Shown here one piece after another: positions 8,840 through 18,135 of a stretch of DNA of 64,000 nucleotides. The stretch's first letter is position 1; each line of letters starts with the position of its first letter. The stretch lies in the NCBI GenBank assembly GCA_020444165.1, contig JAHLLK010000021.1, positions 1 through 64,000 on the forward strand, read 5' to 3'. The position numbers and the translations under genes were made by a program. The notes under the pieces are model-generated. The model ran no database searches and was not told where the DNA came from. It saw only the letters and a list, made by a program, of their open reading frames with translations. The stretch comes from Deltaproteobacteria bacterium (GTDB lineage: Bacteria > Desulfobacterota > Desulfarculia > Desulfarculales > Desulfarculaceae).

Positions 8840-10204
8840 ATGGCGTCCCATCAGATCCACCGCTTCCTCACCCCCGCCCGGCTGTTGGCGGGGTCCTTCG
8901 CCTGCCTCATCCTGGCCGGCGCGGCCCTTTTGGAACTGCCCTTTTGCCAGGCCGGCGCCCCGGTCTCCCGGCTGGACTGCCTGTTCACCGCGGCCAGCGC
9001 GGTGTGCGTCACCGGGCTCATCACCGTGGACACCGCCCGGGTCTGGAGCGGCTGGGGCCAGCTCGTCATCGCCGGGCTGATCCAACTGGGCGGCCTGGGC
9101 ATCATGACCTTTTCCGTGGCCCTGTTGCATCTGGTGGGCAAGAAGCCCAGCGCCCGGAGCCACCACGCCATCCGGGGGGCTCTGGGCACCGTGCCGGCCG
9201 CGGAGCTGGGCCGGCTCACCCGCGACGTCCTGGTCTACACCGTGGTCCTGGAGGCGGTGGGGGCGGGGCTGTTGTACCTCTCCTTCCGCCGGGATTTCCC
9301 CCCGGTGGAGGCCGCGGCCCAGGCGGCCTTCCACGCGGTCAGCGCCTTTTGCAACGCCGGTTTCTCCCTGTTCAGCAACAATCTCATGAATTACCGCGGC
9401 GACTGGCTGGTGAACCTGGTGGTCATGGGCCTCATCGTGGCCGGCGGCCTGGGCTTCCTGGTCCTCCGGGAGCTGCGGGCCCAGTTCGCCCCCGGCGGAG
9501 CCCGGCGCCGCCGCCTCAGCCTGCACACCCGGCTGGTGCTTTTCACCTCCAGCGGCCTGATCGTGGTTGGCTGGCTGGTGCTCATGTTTTTGGAGCACGC
9601 CTACGGCGGGGGCCGGGTCTGGGGCGGGAGTCCCTGGGCCGCCTTGTTTCTTGCCATCACCCCCCGCACGGCCGGCTTCAACACCGTGGACCTGAACCAG
9701 CTCTCCAACGCCTCCTTGTTGGTGCTCATGCTCCTCATGTTCGTGGGGGCCTCGCCGGGCTCCACCGGCGGCGGGGTGAAGACCACCACCGTGGCCTGCC
9801 TCTGGGGCATGGCCTGGACCCGGCTGCGGGGCCGGCCCGGAGCCGTGCTGTGGCGGCGCTCCATCAGCCCGGAGCAGTTGGGCCAGGCCCTCACCCTGAT
9901 GCTGGTCACCCTGGCCGCCCTGGTGGCCGGGGTCCTGTTCATGGTCAGCTTCGGGCTCTCCGGCCCGGACGAAGGGCATATGCGGCAGGATTTCCTGGCC
10001 TTGGCCTTTGAGACCGCCAGCGCGCTGGGCACGGTGGGCCTCTCCCTGGGGGTCACGCCGCTGTTGACCCCGGCGGGCAAGCTGGTGTTGATCGCCTGGA
10101 TGTTCCTGGGGCGTCTGGGCCCCCTCACCCTGATCTTCTCCCTGACCCAGCGCCTGGAGCATCCCGGCCACCGCCCGGTGGAGGAACGCATATCCTTGGG
10201 TTAG
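8840..10204 (+). CDS. ktrB: KtrB/TrkH-family potassium channel subunit
   Basis: The 454-residue membrane protein carries K+ across the inner membrane. The four pore-loop filters of the superfamily are visible: AVCVTGLITVD, AFCNAGFSLF, TPRTAGFNTVD and SALGTVGLSLG. The gating-loop region FVGASPGSTGGGVKTTT lies in the third repeat. The chosen ATG at 8840 begins just before the first membrane helix; the frame is open upstream to 8690, but that part is low-complexity Arg/Pro. The regulatory subunit gene follows 49 nt later, so the two form one operon. Confidence 0.9.
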   Translation: MASHQIHRFLTPARLLAGSFACLILAGAALLELPFCQAGAPVSRLDCLFTAASAVCVTGLITVDTARVWSGWGQLVIAGLIQLGGLGIMTFSVALLHLVGKKPSARSHHAIRGALGTVPAAELGRLTRDVLVYTVVLEAVGAGLLYLSFRRDFPPVEAAAQAAFHAVSAFCNAGFSLFSNNLMNYRGDWLVNLVVMGLIVAGGLGFLVLRELRAQFAPGGARRRRLSLHTRLVLFTSSGLIVVGWLVLMFLEHAYGGGRVWGGSPWAALFLAITPRTAGFNTVDLNQLSNASLLVLMLLMFVGASPGSTGGGVKTTTVACLWGMAWTRLRGRPGAVLWRRSISPEQLGQALTLMLVTLAALVAGVLFMVSFGLSGPDEGHMRQDFLALAFETASALGTVGLSLGVTPLLTPAGKLVLIAWMFLGRLGPLTLIFSLTQRLEHPGHRPVEERISLG

Positions 10205-10253
10205 GCTCTACCGGCCGCGCCGCGCCGCCGCGGGCAGGAAAGGGGTAGTTAAC

Positions 10254-10904
10254 ATGGAAGTGGCCATCATCGGCCTGGGGTCTTTTGGCTCCAACCTGGC
10301 CCGCGAGCTGTATCAGCACGGCCACCGTCTCACGGCCATCGACCTGGACGAGAAGGTGCTGTCCAAGGTGAACGAGGTCTGCGAGCAGGCCGTGGTGGGC
10401 GACGCCCGCGACCGGACCCTCTTGGAGGAGCTGGGCCTAAGCCTCATGGACGCGGCGGTGATCGGCCTGGGCGAGGACCTGGGGGCCAGCATCCTCATCA
10501 CCCTGCACCTGAAGGAGATGGGGGTGGAGACCATCGTGGCCAAGGCGCTGTCGGCCGAGCACGAGAAGATCCTGTTCCGGGTGGGAGCCACCCGGGTCAT
10601 CTTCCCGGAGCGCGACGCGGCCGAGCGCCTGGCCCGCTCCCTGTCCGACCCCAATCTCCTGGACTACCTGCCCCTGGCCGGCGACTACACCGTGGCCGAG
10701 TGGACCGCCCCCGACTCCCTGGTGGGCAAGAGCCTGGCCGAACTGGACCTGCGGCGCCGTTACGAGGTCTCGGTGATCGCGGTGCGGGAAAACGGCGGCA
10801 AGCAGCCCAAGGTCATCGTTTCCCCTGGCTACAAGTTCAACAAGGGGGATATCCTCCTGCTCCTGGGCCGCCAGCAGGACCTGGAAAGACTCTCCAAGGA
10901 GTAG
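10254..10904 (+). CDS. ktrA: KtrA/TrkA-family RCK regulatory subunit of potassium uptake
   Basis: The 216-residue cytoplasmic protein has an RCK_N Rossmann domain (MEVAIIGLGSFGSNLAREL, with the acidic residue of AIDLDEK binding the nucleotide ribose) and an RCK_C domain from about residue 140. This family binds ATP/ADP or NAD and gates the KtrB pore; some members also bind c-di-AMP. The Shine-Dalgarno AGGAAAGGGG lies about 9 nt before the ATG. Coupling with the upstream ktrB is direct. Confidence 0.9.
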   Translation: MEVAIIGLGSFGSNLARELYQHGHRLTAIDLDEKVLSKVNEVCEQAVVGDARDRTLLEELGLSLMDAAVIGLGEDLGASILITLHLKEMGVETIVAKALSAEHEKILFRVGATRVIFPERDAAERLARSLSDPNLLDYLPLAGDYTVAEWTAPDSLVGKSLAELDLRRRYEVSVIAVRENGGKQPKVIVSPGYKFNKGDILLLLGRQQDLERLSKE

Positions 10905-10982
10905 CCGGCCTGGCCCCTCCGGCCGCCTGGCTCCCCTACCCCGGCCCTGGCCGGGCGCACACCCAAACAAGGAGTTCCGCTC

Positions 10983-11948
10983 GTGCGCGTGATCATAGCC
11001 GGCCTGGATTTCCCCACCATCAGCCAGACCCTGGGCGCGCTTTTGCCCGGGGTGGAGGTGGCCCACGTGCCCCCCGGCGACCTGGCCCAGGAAGCGGCCC
11101 GGGCCGAGGTGCTCATCCCGGCCATGTGCCGGGTGGACCAGAGCATCATCGCCCCGGCCGGCCAAGCGGGCCGCCTGGCCCTGATCCAGCAGTGGGGCGT
11201 GGGCCTGGAGGGCGTGGACCTGGCCGCCGCGGCCCGCTGGGGCGTGGCCGTGGCCAATGTGCCGGGCGACGCCGCCCCGGCCAACGCCGAGTCCACGGCC
11301 GAGCACGCCCTGTTCCTGATGATGGCCGCGGCCCGGCGGATCAACCAGTGCCGCCAGTCCTTTGCCTGCGGCCCCTGGGGCTTTCCCCAGGGCCGGGCCC
11401 TGTTCGGCGCCACCGCGGTGATCATGGGCCTGGGCCGGGTGGGCCAGGCCCTGGCCCGCCGCCTGAAGGCTCTGGGGCTCACGGTGTGGGGGGTGCGCCG
11501 CGAGCCGGACCCGGAGCTGGCCGCCCGCCTGGGCCTGGCCGGGGTAGTGGGCGCGGCCGACCTGCCGGGCCTCTTGCCCCGGGCCGATTTCCTGGTCTCC
11601 GCGGTCACCGCCACCCCCGCCACCCTGGGCTGTTTCAACCGGCAGGTCTTCGCGGCCCTGCCCCCGGGCGCCGTTTTCGTCAACGTCAGCCGGGGCGGGG
11701 TGGTGAACGAGGACGACCTCCAGGCGGCCCTGGTCGCGGGCCACCTGGCCGGGGCCGGGTTGGACGTGTTCGCCCGGGAGCCCGCCAGGGCCGACCACCC
11801 CCTGGTGGCCCTGCCCCAGGTGGTGGCCACCCCCCACGTGGGTGGCGTCACCCGCCAGTCCTACGCCGACATCGGCCGGGAGGTGGCGGCCAATATCCGC
11901 CGCCTGGCCGCGGGCCAACCACTGGCCCACCTGGCCCCCGGCAGCTGA
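10983..11948 (+). CDS. D-isomer-specific 2-hydroxyacid dehydrogenase
   Basis: The 321-residue NAD(P)-dependent oxidoreductase has the Rossmann motif GLGRVGQALARRL (about residue 148), the arginine motif VNVSRGGVVNEDDL, the glutamate region REPARADHPL and the histidine motif ATPHVGG. These give the Arg-Glu-His triad of the family that includes phosphoglycerate, lactate and glyoxylate/hydroxypyruvate reductases. The start is GTG at 10983 with AAGGAG 7 nt upstream. Substrate cannot be assigned. It may be co-transcribed with the KtrAB genes upstream and the YdbH-like gene that begins right after it. Confidence 0.85.
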   Translation: MRVIIAGLDFPTISQTLGALLPGVEVAHVPPGDLAQEAARAEVLIPAMCRVDQSIIAPAGQAGRLALIQQWGVGLEGVDLAAAARWGVAVANVPGDAAPANAESTAEHALFLMMAAARRINQCRQSFACGPWGFPQGRALFGATAVIMGLGRVGQALARRLKALGLTVWGVRREPDPELAARLGLAGVVGAADLPGLLPRADFLVSAVTATPATLGCFNRQVFAALPPGAVFVNVSRGGVVNEDDLQAALVAGHLAGAGLDVFAREPARADHPLVALPQVVATPHVGGVTRQSYADIGREVAANIRRLAAGQPLAHLAPGS

Positions 11949-11949
11949 C

Positions 11950-14900
11950 TTGACCGGCGCTCCCCCCGCTCCCGCGGCCCCGGCCCGCCGCTTCCGCCTG
12001 GGGCGCTGGCTCCTGGCCGTGGCGGCCCTGCCCCTGGCCCTGGTGCTTTTGGTTGCGGCCTACCTCCTGGTCAACCCCGGGGCGGTCAAGTCCCTGGCCG
12101 TGTGGCTCCTGACCCCGGCCGGCGGCGCCGTGGCCATCCAGGACCTCACCTGGTCCCTCTCCCCTCCCTCCCTGGAACTGACCGGCCTCAGCCTGACCCC
12201 GCCCCCCGGCGGCGGCCCCACCGTGGCCGTGGCCAAGCTCACGGTGGTGGGGGACTACGGCGCCCTGACCGGCGGCCAGGTGTGGTTCCAGCGGGTGGAG
12301 GCCCGGGGCCTCTCGCTCACCCTGCCCCCCACCGCGGCCCCGGCCGCGGCCGGGCCTCCGGACCTCCGCGCCCTGGGCCTGGTGTGGCGCGCGGCCGCGG
12401 TCACGGTGGAGGGCGTCTCCCTGCGCCTGGGCCTGGCCGCCGCGCCGGCCTCCGGCGCCCCGGCCTGGCTGGTGGTGCGGGGCGCGGCCCTGGAACTGGA
12501 CCCTTCCCACGCGGGCCGGGATCTCACCAGCGCGGCGGAGATCGCCCTGGAGGATAGCGCGGGCCACGCCCTGTTCGCCGGCCGCCTCAGCGGCCACGGG
12601 GTGCTCTCGCCCGGGCCCCGCCTGGAAGCGACCCTGGATTTGGCCCCCGCGCCGCTGGCCCTGCCCCACTTCACCGGCCGCCTGGCCGGCCGGGCCGCCC
12701 TGGAGCTGGACCCGGTTTGGCTGAAGCTCAAAAGCCTGGACCTGTCGCTGAGCCAAGCCGAGTTCCGCCTGGGCCCCCTCGGCGCGCCCCCCTTGTTGAC
12801 CGGGCAGGACGGCCGCGCCTCCCTCACGGGCCAGGCCCGCCTGGACGGCGGCGAAACCAGCCTCACCCTGCGGGAGCTGAGCCTGGGCCGTCTGGCCACC
12901 GCCCAGGGCGAGGCGCTCCTCCGGCCGGGCCAGGCCCCGCTGGCCTCGCTGACCGGAGCCCTCACCTCCCTGCCGGCCTGGGCCGCCGCCTTCCGGCCCC
13001 TGGCCCCGGCGGCCCTGGCCGACCTGGCCCTGGCCGGCCCGGATATCCCCTTTCATCTGGCCACCCGGGACCAAGGCCGCCTCGCCGGCGGGCTGACCCT
13101 GGACGGCCTCGGCCTGGTCTGGCCCTCCCAGGGGCTCAAGGCGGTGCTGGGAGGTCAGGTGACCCTCACCGGGGCCTTGGCCGAGGCTGGGGCCGGGCTG
13201 GGGTCGCTGACCCTGGGCGGCGGGCTGAGCCTCACCGGCGAACTGGCCCAAGCGCCCTGGCGGCTGGCCGGCTTCTCCCTGGAACTGCCCCTGGCCGGCT
13301 CCCTGGCCGCGCCGGCCAGCCCGGGGCTCAGCCTGGTGTTGCCCCCGGGAGGCCTGGCCTACGGCGGACGCACCGCCCCCCTGGGCCGGGTGGTGCTGGC
13401 GGGCCAGGCCCGCCTGACCCCGGAGGGCGCGGTGGACCTGGCCGGGGCCTCCCTGGACCTGCCTCGCCTGGGCAGGCTCACCGGCGATCTGCACCTGGCC
13501 GGCGACGCCACCCGGGGCAGCCTCGCCGCCCGGGACCTGGCCGTGGACGCGGTGCGGCCCTGGCTGGCCGCGGTGTGGCCGCCCCTGGCCGCCTACACCG
13601 GCCAGGGCCGGGCCGGCCTGGACCTGAGCGTCACGCCCGCGCCTGGCGGCCCCCGGCTGGCCGCCAACCTCACCCTGGCCAAGCTGGGCTTTGCCTCGCC
13701 CGACGGCAATCTCCTGGCCCAGGACCTGGACGCCAGCCTCAGCCTCACGGGCTCCCTGGCCGCGGCCGGCCGCCTGGAGGCCGCGTTGCAGGTGAGGGCC
13801 GGCCAAGCCCTGTACCAGACCGTGCTCCTGGACCTGGGCGCCCATCCCCTGGAGCTCCGCCTGGCCGGGGTCCCGACCGGCTGGACCGACTTCCCCGATC
13901 TGGCGCTCACCCTCCGCTGGCCGGGCCTGCTCACCCTCACCGGCCGGGGCGGGGTGAGCCGGGGCCGGGCCGGCTGGCAGGCCCGGGGCTCGGCGGCCCT
14001 CAGCCAGGGCAACCTGGCCGCCCTCTACGCCACCCTGGTGCGCGATCCCCTGTCCGCGGCCCACCCCGGCCTGTCCGGCACCACGGCCCTGGGCGATCTG
14101 GCCGGGAAATTCACCTGTGCCCTCACCCCCGGCGCGGCCCGGGTGGAGGGCCGTCTCCAACTGAGCCGCGGCTCCTTCGCCCAGGGCGAGGTGACTTTTG
14201 TGGAAGGCCTGGACCTGGACCTGCCCCTTTCCTATCAATGGGGCGGCAAACCCCCTACGCCCTCCCCGCCCCGGGACGCTGCCTGGGGCCATCTCCGGCT
14301 GGCCCACCTGAACCTGGGCGGCTTCTCCCTGGGCCCCTGGGACCTGCGGGCCGCCCTGGCCGCTAACCGTCTCTATCTTCCGGACCCTCTGACCCTGCCC
14401 CTGGCCGGCGGCCGGGTGGTCCTGAGCCAGCTCACGGTGGACCAGCCCCTCTCGCCAGACTTCGCCGCCCACGGCGAGGTGGCGGTCCAAAAGCTCGACC
14501 TGGCCCAACTGCCCACCGGCTCGCTCACCCTGGAGGGCTCCCTGGAGGGGCGGTTGGGACCCTTCACCTTCACCCTGGCCGGCCTGGTCTGCCCCGGCCG
14601 GCTCACCGGCCGCCTTTTCGGCGGGACCCTGCAGGTGGACCACCTGTCGGTGCACCGCCCCTTCAGCCTGGACCGCAGCTTCGGGGCCGATATCCAGCTC
14701 CGCCTGGTGGACCTCTACCGCCTGAGCCAGGCCCTGGGCGTGGGCATGGTCACGGGCCGGGTGGACATCGCCTGCCGCGACCTGGTGGTGGCCTATAACC
14801 AGCCCCAGGCCTTCCAACTGGAGGTGCGTTCCCAGAAGGTCTCCGGCGTGCCCCAGGAGGTGAGCCTCCAGGCGGTGAACACCATCAGTGTGGTGGGCAC

Positions 14901-15186
14901 CGGCTCGGGGCTTTCCGGCTTCGGGGTGCAGCTCATGGCCGCCCTGATCCGCGCCTTCCCCTATCAGGCCATCGGCTTTTCCTGCGCCCTGAAAAACGAT
15001 GTTTTCACGGTGAGGGGTCTTATCTCCGACGACGGAGTGGAGTATCTTGTTAAGAAACCGCCCCTCATGGGCATCAATGTAATAAACCGCAACCCGGACA
15101 ACCGCATTGCCTTTTCCGACATGCTGGACCGGCTTAAGCGGGTGACCGCGCCGCCCAGCGAAAAGGCCCAGCCTTCCGGAAACTGA
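11950..15186 (+). CDS. YdbH-like AsmA/TamB-superfamily envelope protein
   Basis: The ~1078-residue protein has one N-terminal membrane anchor (LLAVAALPLALVLLVAAYLLV) and then long beta-rich, Leu/Gly/Asp-rich repeats typical of the bridge-like AsmA clan. The C terminus (about the last 250 residues, with SLQAVNTISVVGTGSG) fits the YdbH/dicarboxylate-transport domain. In E. coli YdbH helps move phospholipids between inner and outer membrane, and its gene neighbours ynbE and ydbL. Here a YdbL-like gene follows 20 nt downstream, which supports the call. The start is uncertain: a TTG at 11950, right after the previous stop, is preferred because the hydrophobic anchor begins soon after. The frame is open to 11842. 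Confidence 0.75.
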   Translation: MTGAPPAPAAPARRFRLGRWLLAVAALPLALVLLVAAYLLVNPGAVKSLAVWLLTPAGGAVAIQDLTWSLSPPSLELTGLSLTPPPGGGPTVAVAKLTVVGDYGALTGGQVWFQRVEARGLSLTLPPTAAPAAAGPPDLRALGLVWRAAAVTVEGVSLRLGLAAAPASGAPAWLVVRGAALELDPSHAGRDLTSAAEIALEDSAGHALFAGRLSGHGVLSPGPRLEATLDLAPAPLALPHFTGRLAGRAALELDPVWLKLKSLDLSLSQAEFRLGPLGAPPLLTGQDGRASLTGQARLDGGETSLTLRELSLGRLATAQGEALLRPGQAPLASLTGALTSLPAWAAAFRPLAPAALADLALAGPDIPFHLATRDQGRLAGGLTLDGLGLVWPSQGLKAVLGGQVTLTGALAEAGAGLGSLTLGGGLSLTGELAQAPWRLAGFSLELPLAGSLAAPASPGLSLVLPPGGLAYGGRTAPLGRVVLAGQARLTPEGAVDLAGASLDLPRLGRLTGDLHLAGDATRGSLAARDLAVDAVRPWLAAVWPPLAAYTGQGRAGLDLSVTPAPGGPRLAANLTLAKLGFASPDGNLLAQDLDASLSLTGSLAAAGRLEAALQVRAGQALYQTVLLDLGAHPLELRLAGVPTGWTDFPDLALTLRWPGLLTLTGRGGVSRGRAGWQARGSAALSQGNLAALYATLVRDPLSAAHPGLSGTTALGDLAGKFTCALTPGAARVEGRLQLSRGSFAQGEVTFVEGLDLDLPLSYQWGGKPPTPSPPRDAAWGHLRLAHLNLGGFSLGPWDLRAALAANRLYLPDPLTLPLAGGRVVLSQLTVDQPLSPDFAAHGEVAVQKLDLAQLPTGSLTLEGSLEGRLGPFTFTLAGLVCPGRLTGRLFGGTLQVDHLSVHRPFSLDRSFGADIQLRLVDLYRLSQALGVGMVTGRVDIACRDLVVAYNQPQAFQLEVRSQKVSGVPQEVSLQAVNTISVVGTGSGLSGFGVQLMAALIRAFPYQAIGFSCALKNDVFTVRGLISDDGVEYLVKKPPLMGINVINRNPDNRIAFSDMLDRLKRVTAPPSEKAQPSGN

Positions 15187-15206
15187 AACGCTTATAAGGA
15201 GCAGCC

Positions 15207-15794
15207 ATGCCCGTCTGGCGACGTAAACTGACCTTGACCCTGGCCGCCCTCTTGTTGTTGACCGCTGCCTGCATCACCGTGAACATCTACTTCCCCGCCG
15301 CCAAGGTGCAGCAGGCGGCCGAAAAGATCGTGGACGACGTGTACCAGAACCCCGGCCAGAAGGACGGCACCCCCACCCCCGGCTCCTCGGGGCTCCTCCG
15401 CTATCTGGCTTGGTTGGGCCCGCGGCAGGCCCTGGCCGCTGACGCCACCACCGTGAGCAATCCCACCATCCGGGCCCTGAAGGACCAGCTCGCCGCCCGC
15501 CACCGGGAGCTCTTGCCCTTCTACCAGGGCGGCCAGGTGGGCATCAACCGCGACGGCTACCTGGAGGTGCGGGGCACCGGCGGCCTGAACCTGGGCCAGG
15601 TGGCCCAGCTCAAGCGCCTGGTGGCGGCCGACAACCAGGCCCGCCGGAGCCTCTACCAGGAAGTGGCCGCGGCCCTGGGCCTCAAGCCCCAGCAGGTGCC
15701 CCAGGTGCAGAAGATCTTCGCCGACACCTGGCGGGCCCGCGCCCAGGGCGGCTGGTGGGTGCAGGACGACGCCGGCACCTGGCGCAAGAAGTAG
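15207..15794 (+). CDS. YdbL-like (DUF1318) lipoprotein
   Basis: The 195-residue protein has a lipobox LLTAAC after a short hydrophobic run, so it should be lipidated at Cys 22. The sequence that follows (ITVNIYFPAAKVQQAAEKIV) is a hallmark of DUF1318/YdbL. The C-terminal part (LKDQLAARHRELLPFYQGG to KIFADTWRARAQ) matches the same family. The ATG has AAGGAG 7 nt upstream. E. coli YdbL is periplasmic and partners YdbH and the small lipoprotein YnbE. No separate ynbE is seen here, so the lipid anchor on this protein may stand in for it (inference). Confidence 0.8.
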   Translation: MPVWRRKLTLTLAALLLLTAACITVNIYFPAAKVQQAAEKIVDDVYQNPGQKDGTPTPGSSGLLRYLAWLGPRQALAADATTVSNPTIRALKDQLAARHRELLPFYQGGQVGINRDGYLEVRGTGGLNLGQVAQLKRLVAADNQARRSLYQEVAAALGLKPQQVPQVQKIFADTWRARAQGGWWVQDDAGTWRKK

Positions 15795-15871
15795 CCGGCC
15801 CCCGCGCCGGAGCTTGCCCCCCGGGCGGGCCGGTCCGCCGGCCCGCCTCCCCCCTCACCCCCCACGGGCGG

Positions 15872-16875
15872 ATGTCCTTGGCCGAAAAGCTGCTGCAAAT
15901 TGAGGAACTGACCACCGTTTTCCCCCACCGGGACGGTGACGTGGCCGCGGTGGACGGCCTGGACCTGGCCCTGGACGCCGGCGAAATCGTGGGCCTGGTG
16001 GGCGAGAGCGGCTGCGGCAAATCGCTGACCGCGCTGTCCATCATGCGCCTGTTGCCCCCGCCCGGCCGCCTGGTCCACGGCCAGGTCCGCTTCGCCGGCG
16101 AGTCCCTCCTGGCCGCCTCCACCAGCCGTATGCGCGAGATCCGCGGCGCCGGCATCGCCATGATCTTCCAGGAGCCCATGACCAGCCTGAACCCGGTGTT
16201 CACCGTGGGCCGCCAGATCGCCGAGGGCATCCGGGCCCACGCTGACGTGCCCCGGGAACAGGCCTGGGCCCAGTCCGTGGAGGCCCTGGCCCGGGTCGGC
16301 ATCCCCGACCCCGCCCGCCGCGCCGCCGCCTTCCCGCACCAGCTCTCCGGCGGCATGCGCCAGCGGGCCATGATCGCCATGGCCCTGGCCATGAACCCCC
16401 GCCTGCTCCTGGCCGACGAGCCCACCACCGCCCTGGACGTCACCATCCAGGCCCAGATCCTGGGGCTCATGCAACAACTCCAGGCCGAGATCAACGCCGG
16501 GGTCCTCCTGATCACCCATGACCTGGCCGTGGTGGCCCAGATGGCCCGCCGGGTCGCCGTGATGTACACCGGCCGCCTGGTGGAGGAGTCCCCGGTGACC
16601 GAACTGTTCCAGAAGCCCCTGCACCCCTACACCCAGGGCCTGTTGGCCTGCCTGCCCTCCCGCGCCTCCCGCCGGGAGACCCGCCTGCCCACCATCGGCG
16701 GGGTGGTGCCCCCGCTGACCTCCCTGCCCCCGGGCTGCAAATTCTCCGACCGCTGCCCCCATTGCTTCAACCTCTGCACCCAGGCCGAACCGGCCCTGGT
16801 GGAGGTGGCCCCGGGCCACCGGGTCCGCTGCTATCTCCATCACCACGAGGTGCGGGTCACCAACTGGAGGGCCGC

Positions 16876-16879
<4 letters not shown>
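15872..16879 (+). CDS. DppD/OppD-type ABC transporter ATPase
   Basis: The 335-residue ATPase of a peptide/nickel-type importer has Walker A GESGCGKS, Q-loop FQEPMTSLNP, signature LSGGMRQR, Walker B LLADEPTTALD and switch His in THDLAVV. The C-terminal oligopeptide-transporter extension has four cysteines (CKFSDRCPHCFNLC, then RCYLHHH) that in relatives bind a [4Fe-4S] cluster. The ATG at 15872 begins the conserved part. Its stop overlaps the start of the partner ATPase gene (ATGA). No permease or binding protein genes are in the window. Confidence 0.88.
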
Positions 16880-17844
<965 letters not shown>

Positions 17845-17851
17845 GAGAGGG

Positions 17852-17948
17852 AAGAGGAAGAATAAGATTGTGGGGGAAACCCTTTCCTTTTGAAGCCAAA
17901 AGGAAAGGGTTCCCCCACACCCCCTTCCTAAAGGAAAAGCATAGGTTA
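17852..17948. repeat. Dispersed long-hairpin repeat, copy C
   Basis: The stem is TGTGGGGGAA plus CCCTTTCCTTTTG, loop AAGC, then the matching arm; only one bulge is seen. The tail CACACCCCCTTCCTAAAGGAAAAGC follows as in the other copies. The inner stem has TTTCC/GGAAA where other copies have plain T/A runs, so pairing is kept while sequence changes. It lies between the ABC ATPase and glgB genes. Confidence 0.8.
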
Positions 17949-18135
17949 GGGGATGTTGAGCCGGTGATGGCGTCGTAGATTTTGTGGTTATTGCCGGCCG
18001 GGGGTTGGGGGGAGAGAGCGCTGGGCCTTGGTTCCCGGGGCTGGGGATGTAATAATTGGAAGACCGTGGGGAAAAAAGAGAAAGAACTTTCAGCCGGCCC
18101 CGGCAGGTTGCCCCTTTGCTTGGAAAGGATCATCC

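Noticed and set aside
11848..14817. A 989-codon frame antisense to the YdbH-like gene
   Set aside because: It is a GC-rich shadow: Gly/Gln/Arg composition without domains, while the sense frame has a membrane anchor and family signatures.
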